Source: JADKCL01 sp031415375 (GTDB lineage: Bacteria; Bacteroidota; Bacteroidia; J057; JADKCL01). From it: DNA of 7,529 nucleotides. Position numbers and translations under genes: made by a program. Below are positions 1-5,533 of the stretch, piece after piece. The notes beneath the pieces are model-generated. The model had not been told where the DNA came from, did no database searches, and saw nothing but the letters and a program-made list of their open reading frames with translations. The first letter of the stretch is position 1. Every line of letters begins with the position of its first letter. The stretch is taken from the NCBI GenBank assembly GCA_031415375.1, contig JANORP010000386.1:1-7529 (forward strand). The letters are read 5' to 3'.

Positions 1-115
1 TTGGAGAGTCAGGTAAAATGAAACTAGCCATTTTGGTGCATTTCCATTTCGTGAGTTGCAATGCATTTTCCATATCCCAAATGAATGGTCTTGGTCGTAA
101 ATATGCTTGAATACT
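1..115. repeat. Left copy of 115-bp exact terminal direct repeat
   Basis: Bases 1-115 are identical to 7415-7529, in the same orientation. Both copies lie inside the immunity 2 reading frame on the minus strand. An exact repeat reaching precisely to both window ends is what a circular contig with an assembly overlap looks like. One unit of a tandem array would look the same. The circle length would be 7414 bp. Confidence 0.97.
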
Positions 116-183
116 TGACTAAGGAAATCGCCGAAGACTTCCTCAACTGGCGACTCTAACTGGGGCATTTTTTTCTTTTTCAT
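1..183 (-). CDS. Immunity 2, N-terminal part (runs off the left edge)
   Basis: This is the 5' portion of a small gene read leftward. It starts at ATG 183-181 (MKKKKMPQLESP...); a second in-frame ATG at 168-166 is also possible. The frame stays open to base 1. When base 1 is joined to base 7414, using the 115-bp terminal repeat, it continues without a shift into the frame ending at 7220, giving 125 residues. The start lies 20 bp after the stop of the toxin 2 C-terminal remnant (206-204), the usual toxin-then-immunity order and spacing. The protein is rich in aromatic residues and has no signal peptide or membrane segment, which fits a cytoplasmic immunity protein. I do not recognise its family; the immunity role is inferred from position and size. 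The A-rich run at the start (AAAAAGAAAAAAATG) makes the exact start uncertain. No Shine-Dalgarno motif is evident. Confidence 0.6.
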   Translation of the reverse strand, partial: MKKKKMPQLESPVEEVFGDFLSQVFKHIYDQDHSFGIWKMHCNSRNGNAPKWLVSFYLTLQ

Positions 184-203
184 GGGTTTGAGATGAACAA
201 TGT

Positions 204-278
204 TCAGCTTCCTGGGTAAGAAGTATATACGACCCAGCCACCTTTCGCGTTTTTGGAAGGGCGAACAACATACGTTGA
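204..278 (-). pseudogene. Toxin 2 C-terminal remnant beyond the IS
   Basis: Leftward of the IS end, a minus-strand frame reads STYVVRPSKNAKGG then WVVYTSYPGS and stops with TGA at 206-204. It looks like the natural C-terminus of a small secreted-type toxin and lies 20 bp before immunity 2. The same frame continues rightward through IS DNA to 785, but that part is antisense to istA and is not meaningful. I infer that this is the missing end of toxin 2, separated from it by about 2.7 kb of IS. The join is not proven: no exact target duplication of 4 bp or more was found. The best shared triplet (GAT at 277-279 and 3016-3018) would put this frame one base out of register with the main toxin 2 frame. 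It could therefore come from another toxin brought in by rearrangement. Confidence 0.5.
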
Positions 279-286
279 TACTGAAT

Positions 287-398
287 ATTCCGGTCCATAC
301 TGTACCACTGATTCCGGCGGATACTGTACCAGCCATTCCGGCGGATGCTGTACCACTTTGATTGTGGGTGGCTGACATTCCGGCAGATGTTGTACCAC
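287..398 (+). repeat. IS21 left-end multiple repeats (four copies)
   Basis: Four copies of a roughly 22-bp unit, ATTCCGG - 7 to 8 variable bases - GTACCAC or similar, begin at 287, 311, 335 and 377. The first three are spaced exactly 24 bp apart; the fourth is offset by 42 bp. Two inverted copies lie at the other end of the element (2959-3003). Multiple terminal repeats of this kind are the known transposase-binding sites of IS21-family elements. Confidence 0.88.
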
Positions 399-486
399 TT
401 TTGGGGGTGTTTCTTGGAGCGTGTCGGGCCTCTTTGGGTCCATGGAAGGTGAATGTTTGTTGCTTTGCCTGAAAAGGGCTAGGCAA

Positions 487-2049
487 ATGGCAGGAAAAAC
501 GATTGACATGCTTGAGATCAGGAAGATTTTGCAGAACAAGCTGCGCGGGTGCGGCGATCGGGCGACGGCCAGGGCGGTCGGCATCTCGCGCACCACGCTC
601 TTGGGGTATTTGGCGCGCCTTGGTGCGGCGAACGTGGATTTTGGCGAGCTCCTGAAGCTGGGCGACGCCGAGCTGTGGGAGCTCGCGAGGCCCGGGGCAG
701 GGCCGGGGGCCGTGGAGGCGGCCGATCCGCGGCTTGTCGCGCTGTTTGCGTATCTGGAGACCGCCCTTGCGGACCTGGGCCACAAGGGCGTGACGCGGCA
801 GCATCTCTGGGCCGAGTACCGCTCGGCCCACCCGGAGGGGCATGGCTACTCGCAGTTCTGCGAGCATGTGCGTTCGGTGCTGATGCTCAAGAAGGTGACG
901 ATGAAACTCGAGCACCATCCGGGCGAAGTGATGATGGTGGACTTTGCGGGTGACAGGCTGTCGTGGGTGGATCTCAAGACGGGCGAGATGCACGTCTGCG
1001 AAATCCTTGTATGCATCCTGCCCCACAGCGGGTACACGTTCGCGATGGCCCTTGCCTCCCAAAGGCAGGAGGACTTTTGCCACGGGATCGCACAGGCACT
1101 GCGCTTCTATGGTGGCGTTCCCCTGAGCATCCTTTGCGACAATCTCAAGAGCGGCGTGATCAAATCCAACCGTTACGAGCCAGTAATCAACGCGTTGCTC
1201 TCCCAGCTCTCGGTGCATTACGACACGACGGTGATGGCCACCAGACCAGCAAAGCCACGCGACAAGGCCCACGTGGAAGGCGCTGTACTCAATACCTACC
1301 GGAAAATCTACGCTCCGCTGCGCAAGTGCGAGTTCCACAGCCTCGACGAGCTGAACCAGGCAATGCGCAGGCAGTTGGATGTGCTCAATGAGGCCCTGTT
1401 CCAAGGCAGGGACTATAGCAGGCGCGATGCCTTTGCGTCAAGTGAGAGGGCGACGTTGCGCCCATTGCCGACGACCGAGTTTGTGGTGACCAAGGCGGTC
1501 AAGGCAAAGGTGCAGATGAACTACCACGTGCTCCTGGGCGAAGACAAGCACTTTTACAGCGTGCCGTACATGCATGTGGGCAAGGAAGCGACCGTCCATT
1601 ACACATCCACATCCGTCGAGGTACACGTGGGCCGCGAGCGGGTGGCAGTACATGCACGCTCCACGAAGGCGCACGGATACAGCACGCGCGAGGCGCACAT
1701 GCCCGTGGCGCACGCGGCGCACCTCAAGGGGATGGCCTGGGACAAGGACCACTTCATCGCCAAGGCCGACGCCATCGGGCCGCACGCGGGTGCGGCGGTG
1801 AGGCGCGTGCTGGAGGCCAGGGTGTTCGTCCAGCAGGCGTACAACACTTGCCGGGGAATCCTCCGGCTTGCCGCCCAATACGGCAATGTGCGACTGGAGA
1901 ACGCCTGCCGCATGGCCGCCGCCGCCCCCCACGTGAGCTACAGGTTCCTCGACAACATCCTCGGGAACAAGACCGACCTGCGCGACCAGCCCACCCCGGT
2001 GCCGATGGGCGACCACGAGAACCTGCGCGGGGCGGCGCAATACCAATGA
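487..2049 (+). CDS. istA: IS21-family transposase IstA
   Basis: This is the DDE integrase-type transposase that cuts and joins the ends of the element, working with IstB. From the chosen start (MAGKTIDMLEIRKIL, 520 aa) it has an N-terminal helix-turn-helix (about residues 23-45, DRATARAVGISRTTLLGYL). A DDE core follows: D152 in MMVDFAGD, D218 in SILCDNLKSG and E264 in DKAHVEGAV. The C-terminal part is the usual beta-rich and basic IstA region, with NYHVLLGEDKHFYSVPY at about 369-385. The length is normal for IstA, so the protein looks intact. The frame is open further upstream (GTG 421, ATG 442), but ATG 487 was chosen because MAGK-x-IDM is a common beginning of Bacteroidota IstA proteins (from memory). 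It is transcribed opposite to the surrounding toxin genes. istB follows after 137 bp. Confidence 0.92.
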   Translation: MAGKTIDMLEIRKILQNKLRGCGDRATARAVGISRTTLLGYLARLGAANVDFGELLKLGDAELWELARPGAGPGAVEAADPRLVALFAYLETALADLGHKGVTRQHLWAEYRSAHPEGHGYSQFCEHVRSVLMLKKVTMKLEHHPGEVMMVDFAGDRLSWVDLKTGEMHVCEILVCILPHSGYTFAMALASQRQEDFCHGIAQALRFYGGVPLSILCDNLKSGVIKSNRYEPVINALLSQLSVHYDTTVMATRPAKPRDKAHVEGAVLNTYRKIYAPLRKCEFHSLDELNQAMRRQLDVLNEALFQGRDYSRRDAFASSERATLRPLPTTEFVVTKAVKAKVQMNYHVLLGEDKHFYSVPYMHVGKEATVHYTSTSVEVHVGRERVAVHARSTKAHGYSTREAHMPVAHAAHLKGMAWDKDHFIAKADAIGPHAGAAVRRVLEARVFVQQAYNTCRGILRLAAQYGNVRLENACRMAAAAPHVSYRFLDNILGNKTDLRDQPTPVPMGDHENLRGAAQYQ

Positions 2050-2186
2050 GATACAGCCAGTCATCCAGATGCCATGGCATGCCGACTGCAATACATTATG
2101 GTCGATTTTGACAATGTATGGCAGGCAATGAGTGGCTTTATATTATGCACTTCGCAATATGTATTACAATATTTAACACTTTGATT
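2050..2186 (+). other. istA-istB intergenic region
   Basis: There are 137 bp between the istA stop and the istB start. The stretch is AT-rich in its second half and contains overlapping short palindromes (TGCCATGGCA at 2070-2079, GGCATGCC at 2076-2083). I see no convincing promoter or terminator. The istB frame is open through part of it (to ATG 2118), so a longer istB start cannot be excluded. Many IS21 elements have istA and istB close together or overlapping, so this gap is rather wide. Confidence 0.4.
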
Positions 2187-2918
2187 ATGAACAGCACGGC
2201 GACACTTGAGCAGCTACAGCAGCTCCATCTCCATGGCATGGCGGGAGCCTACCAGGGCATCATGTCCCTCCCCTTCAACCAGCACCCCGAGGCGCACGAA
2301 TTGCTCGCGCTGCTCGCGGAGGCCGAGACCCAGCACCGCAGCCTCGAACGCACCAAACTCTACCTGAAGATCAGTAAATTGCGCTTCAACGCAAGACTCG
2401 ATCAAGTCACATGCGGTCCGGAGCGCAACCTGGAAAAACGCCAGTTGGCGGCACTGACCGACTGCTCCTTCATCGACCGGGCGGAGAACATCCTCATCAC
2501 AGGGGCGACCGGATGCGGGAAAAGCTACATCGCCTGCGCCATTGGAAACCAGGCATGCCTCATGGGCCACAAGGCGCACTACTTCAACCTCAACCGCTTC
2601 GTCGAACGCATCACGCTCAGCAGGCTCGAAGGCACATTCGTCAAGATGCTCAACCAGCTCGACAAGTTCCACCTGCTCATCATCGACGATTTTGGATTGG
2701 CCCCACTTGATCAATCCACAAGACTTGCACTGCTCCAACTGCTCGAGGACCGATACGCCAAGCGCTCCACCATCATCGCCTCGCAGCTCCCAGTGTCCAA
2801 ATGGCACGAATACCTCGCCGATCCCACCCTCGCAGACGCCATCATGGACCGCATCACCACCAACTCCCAGAGGATCGAGCTAAAGGGACCATCATTGAGG
2901 AACAAGAAATCACAATAA
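2187..2918 (+). CDS. istB: IS21-family helper ATPase IstB
   Basis: This is an AAA+ ATPase related to DnaC/DnaA that assembles on target DNA and stimulates IstA-mediated integration. From ATG 2187 (MNSTATLEQLQQLHLHGMAGAY) it is 243 residues, the usual IstB length. An N-terminal helical IstB region is followed by Walker A GATGCGKS (106-113), Walker B LLIIDDFG (163-170, with D167/D168), the sensor segment STIIASQLPVSKWHEYL (194-210) and the C-terminal ADAIMDRITTNSQRIEL (216-232) with the conserved DRI arginine. All key ATPase motifs are present, so it looks functional. An upstream in-frame ATG at 2118 would add 23 residues of hydrophobic, IstB-unlike sequence (MAGNEWLYIMHFAICITIF), so I rejected it. 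The right end of the IS begins about 40 bp after the stop. Confidence 0.93.
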   Translation: MNSTATLEQLQQLHLHGMAGAYQGIMSLPFNQHPEAHELLALLAEAETQHRSLERTKLYLKISKLRFNARLDQVTCGPERNLEKRQLAALTDCSFIDRAENILITGATGCGKSYIACAIGNQACLMGHKAHYFNLNRFVERITLSRLEGTFVKMLNQLDKFHLLIIDDFGLAPLDQSTRLALLQLLEDRYAKRSTIIASQLPVSKWHEYLADPTLADAIMDRITTNSQRIELKGPSLRNKKSQ

Positions 2919-2958
2919 GACCTGTAACTTTGTCATGCTCTTTGAAGCACTACCCAAG

Positions 2959-3003
2959 GTGGTACAGTTTGCACCGGAATGGGTGGTACAGGTTGGCCGG
3001 AAT
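2959..3003 (-). repeat. IS21 right-end repeats (two copies)
   Basis: Two inverted copies of the left-end unit lie at 2959-2980 and 2983-3003. Read on the plus strand each is GTGGTACA - spacer - CCGGAAT, and they sit 24 bp apart, matching the 24-bp spacing at the left end. The outermost part continues as AATAATCAGT, which mirrors ACTGAATATT at the left end. Confidence 0.87.
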
Positions 3004-3015
3004 AATCAGTTTCCC

Positions 3016-4163
3016 GATGTGCCATTGTCCCTCTTTAAATTTTGAGTCACCATAGGCCATCGTTATTTTACTAGGGAAGTCAGCAAAAGCACTTGAAAAC
3101 CTGCTGAATTCAGGTCGTTCGGGACCACCGCTGTGGGCATAATTGACTTCTGTCCTTAGCCAAATGACCTTCTTTTCTTTAAGAACATCATCCTTTGCAA
3201 AAGTTTCGAATTGCTCCAGCATTTGTTGAAGATTAACACGCTGCGTTGCAGGTGTTAGGTTCTGATCAGTCCCTGGTCTATGCAAATTATGATTGATCAG
3301 GTGTGCTCGAACCCAGTTGGACTTAAAGTTGGGCAGTTCCTTGACGTATTCCCAGGACCTAGCTATGGTTCCAGCCTTTGGCTCCGACCCTTTGGTATTC
3401 CCTTGCCGAAAACTAATGGGATTGCCCAATGCAAGTCCTCCTTGGCCATTAATTGGTGTGAATTCCAAATTGGATGGTGGCACTTCGAGCATGCCTCCAA
3501 TCGAGGTGCTTGATAGTGCTTTTCCGATCGCATCCAGCTTCTTCCTAACCTCGCCTTCCATATCCCGATTGATCTTGTCTGCAATCTTTTGGGTCTTGGC
3601 GGCGAGTATTTTTTTTGTTTTTCTTTCGATGAAATTTATTGATGATTTCGCTAGAGATTTAGCTTTTTTGAGGGCTGCGACATCATTCTTCAGCTCGCCA
3701 GGAGCATTCTTTTTTCTAGCTGCCGATAAGGCATTATCAATGTTTACAATGACATTATTATATTCTTCGCTAGCCATTTTGAGAATTGGCTTCCCTTTGC
3801 CACCTTCAAACAATTTCAAAGAATGTGATTCCTCATCCTCATTCTTGAAACGTTCGGTTTCGCCTATCCAAGAAAATCTGACTCTTATCGGCTTCTTAGG
3901 CTTCCCACCCTTCGGCTTCTTAGCCCCCTTCTTCTTCCCACCACCTTTCTTCTTCGGCTTATAGCTCTTCTTCGTGCCGCCGGGCTTCTTTTTGCCGCCG
4001 CCTTTGGTGGAGGCTGAGCCTTTGCCGCCGCCTTTCTTGCCGCCAAACATGCTTTTGATCACGCCGACGACTTTGAGGAGGAGCAAGTCGATGATGGCGT
4101 TGAGCTTGCCGCCGACCTTTTTGATGACGTCCACAACTTTCTTGGGGAGTCCGCCGAGGCCGA
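3016..4163 (-). pseudogene. Orphan toxin 2: carrier stub, linker and nuclease-like tip, interrupted by IS21
   Basis: The minus-strand frame is open from 4206 to a stop at 2950, but its first residues (MRICPSIGRNSAIL) are antisense-free overlap with immunity 1 in another frame, and its last 19-20 lie in IS DNA. The true cassette spans about 4163-3016. Counting from 4206: residues 16-54 are amphipathic carrier (GLGGLPKKVVDVIKK...), and 55-106 are Lys/Gly/Pro linker ending GGKPKKP. Residues 108-150 contain an F...EESHSL...MAS module, and 155-230 are Lys-rich helical, probably coiled coil. Residues 298-345 hold WVRAHLINHNL - QNLTPATQRVN. H302, N316 and N325 resemble the catalytic His and metal-binding Asn of DNA/RNA non-specific endonucleases. 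No start codon lies at the cassette's own 5' end, so it looks like an orphan tip needing recombination onto a carrier. The IS cuts it after about I397, removing the C-terminus. Confidence 0.7.
3889..4163 (-). repeat. Carrier/linker homology segment, copy A
   Basis: This 275-bp stretch aligns without gaps to 6775-7049. I count about 18 mismatches by eye (roughly 93% identity). It encodes GLGGLPKKV through GGKPKKP in toxin 2. Similarity stops abruptly at both ends: at 4163, 11 bp from the immunity 1 stop codon, and at 3889, where the two toxins diverge. Such a shared block between otherwise different toxins is a likely recombination site for tip exchange. Confidence 0.93.
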
Positions 4164-4174
4164 CTAGGATTGCA

Positions 4175-5533
4175 CTATTTCTTCCGATACTTGGACAAAT
4201 CCGCATTGGGGAAAATCCTCCGCATGTTGAGTTGAAATCTAGCCGGGCTGGGGAGCAACTCGTACTCCGCTGGATCGGTGAGGTAAAATTGCCAACGCCA
4301 GATGCCGCCGTTTTCCAAAAGCAGCTCGATGTACTCAGGGAAGTCGACCGTCAATTTGAAGGGTTCATCCTCTTGCAGCGCATAGAGTACTGGCTTTTCG
4401 TTGTTTTTGTCAAAGGAAACCAGGGTTTCACCGTAAGGCCCGTCGGAAATGAGGCGCATCCCCTCGGTCTCCGGGGCGGTCCACCCCATCTTTTCGTTGA
4501 TGTCATAGTCCCAGCGATGGCGATAAGCCCATGCGGGCGACTTGCCTCCAAAGGTTTCATCAAAACGCGGCATAAGAAAGTCGGCCTCCGCAATACTCTG
4601 TCCGCCCACCTTGTAGTGCCACAAGAGGCGCAACTTGCCGACCCTGCTGTAAAAGGCCAGCATATCGTCGTCCAACATGCCATTTGCGCCATACCAACCC
4701 TTTTGGAGCTGAAAAATAGGCACGCCTGGCCACCGCTCGTACTGTGCCACCTGCATGCCTTCCTTCCGGCGCAATTCTTCCACCATGCGGTCGAAGCGCT
4801 CTGCGTAATTGCGTTGGCTGGCGAGAATTTCAAAGAGATTCCCTGCTTGGTCAAATTCTGTCTGCCGTGGGAGTTCGACTGTGGAATCTGGGAAAATTTC
4901 CCTGAAATCTGAATGGAAATTGTCGCGGATGACAGGGTGTGCCGTAGCATCGGGGTTGGCCGTAAAATACCTTTCCCAAAGATAGACACCGCGAAACTTG
5001 AGCAAGTGGTCGAGGTATTCCCCGAAACGGAGGCTGAGCTTGAAGAGTTTGCATGGATATGCCAGAAGATAGACCTCAGGATTTTCATTTGGTTCCTGGA
5101 GGTCGATCAGGATGTAGTTTCCGTCTCCATTATATCCCCAGATGTAGAGCGACTCGATTTGGTTCCGGGTCTCAGCATCCACGTTTTCATCATAGAGTAT
5201 GCCCAAGTACTTGGAGTCCTGAATCTTCCCAAAAGGCTGGTCTTCGTCGCCTGATGCCAAGAAGTCCAGGTCATAAAACATGGCAGAAATGCGATAGCTC
5301 TTTCCGGTTTCCGCATTGTCAGCCATGAGGGATATTCTCGCTTGGTTTTCCCAAGTGAAATAATCCGCGATTTTTTCCGAAAGCTTGATGCCGGTTTTTT
5401 TCTCAAACCGCTCGCCAATGCCTTTCTGGTTTTCTGCAGACATTCCTAGACTGCAATACGATTTTGGAAACGTATTCTTGATCTCCGCCCGAATGATGGC
5501 TTGATCATGTATTAGTCTCTCCTCAGTAATCAT
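4175..5533 (-). CDS. Immunity 1: putative immunity protein with two SUKH-like halves
   Basis: This is a 452-residue cytoplasmic-type protein with no signal peptide or membrane segment. It starts with ATG 5533-5531, which overlaps the toxin 1 stop in an ATGA tetranucleotide, so the two are probably translationally coupled. Immediate position after a toxin is the main evidence for an immunity role. The protein appears to contain two related halves. Residues 152-216 (NPEVYLLAYPCKLFKLSLRF, then GEYLDHLL, W186, FREIFPDS) resemble 379-446 (EKPVLYALQEDEPFKLTVDF, then PEYIELLL, W412, MRRIFPNADLS). This pattern recalls SMI1/KNR4 (SUKH) superfamily immunity proteins, a tentative link made by eye. At 452 residues it is longer than a single SUKH domain, as a duplication would predict. 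The acidic, Trp/Tyr-rich composition suits binding a basic toxin. The alternative is an unrelated hypothetical protein in the same operon. Confidence 0.68.
   Translation of the reverse strand: MITEERLIHDQAIIRAEIKNTFPKSYCSLGMSAENQKGIGERFEKKTGIKLSEKIADYFTWENQARISLMADNAETGKSYRISAMFYDLDFLASGDEDQPFGKIQDSKYLGILYDENVDAETRNQIESLYIWGYNGDGNYILIDLQEPNENPEVYLLAYPCKLFKLSLRFGEYLDHLLKFRGVYLWERYFTANPDATAHPVIRDNFHSDFREIFPDSTVELPRQTEFDQAGNLFEILASQRNYAERFDRMVEELRRKEGMQVAQYERWPGVPIFQLQKGWYGANGMLDDDMLAFYSRVGKLRLLWHYKVGGQSIAEADFLMPRFDETFGGKSPAWAYRHRWDYDINEKMGWTAPETEGMRLISDGPYGETLVSFDKNNEKPVLYALQEDEPFKLTVDFPEYIELLLENGGIWRWQFYLTDPAEYELLPSPARFQLNMRRIFPNADLSKYRKK
5530..5533 (-). promoter_or_regulatory. ATGA stop/start overlap coupling toxin 1 and immunity 1
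   Basis: The toxin 1 stop (TGA) and the immunity 1 start (ATG) share an ATGA tetranucleotide. This arrangement favours reinitiation, which would keep immunity synthesis tied to toxin synthesis. Confidence 0.8.

Larger units (their letters stand above)
280..3015 (+). mobile_element. IS21-family insertion sequence (boundaries approximate)
   Basis: The element consists of a DDE transposase gene (istA) and an AAA+ ATPase helper gene (istB) in the same orientation, flanked by multiple related terminal repeats. This is the IS21 family arrangement. The two ends match as inverted repeats: ACTGAATATTCCGG at the left, and the reverse complement of the right end reads ACTGATTATTCCGG. Each is followed by GTACCAC a few bases later. 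The coding part is visibly richer in G+C than the flanking toxin genes, which suggests a separate origin. IS21 elements normally make a 4-8 bp target duplication. I found only GAT on both sides, so the ends could be off by several bases, or the flanks may have been rearranged. Confidence 0.9.

Noticed and set aside
287..398. CRISPR-like array of regularly spaced short repeats
   Set aside because: The unit is imperfect, with no proper spacers, and has inverted copies at the far end of an istAB element. These are IS21 terminal repeats.
279..785. Continuation of the toxin 2 remnant frame rightward as a 193-residue protein
   Set aside because: Beyond about 278 it is IS terminal repeats and antisense istA; only the last 24 or so residues look like real protein.
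1438..2091. Minus-strand 217-residue ORF
   Set aside because: It lies within istA, whose DDE motifs and family-typical length are clear. It is a high-GC shadow frame.
2108..2146. Sigma70-like promoter (TTGACA at 2108-2113, AT-rich TATATT at 2139-2144) upstream of istB
   Set aside because: The spacing of about 25 bp is too long for a functional -35/-10 pair, and it does not match the Bacteroidota -33/-7 pattern.
3293..3964. Plus-strand 223-residue hydrophobic ORF
   Set aside because: It is antisense to toxin 2; the apparent membrane-like composition arises from complementing Lys/Glu-rich codons.
4164..4206. ATG at 4206 as a genuine start for toxin 2
   Set aside because: Its first 14 residues come from the end of the immunity 1 gene in another frame, and homology to toxin 1 begins only at 4163, so it looks fortuitous.
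3974..4912. Plus-strand 312-residue ORF rich in Pro, Phe and Leu at its start
   Set aside because: It is antisense to the Lys/Gly-rich linker and to immunity 1. The minus-strand genes have coherent architecture and coupling, so this is a shadow of their codon bias.
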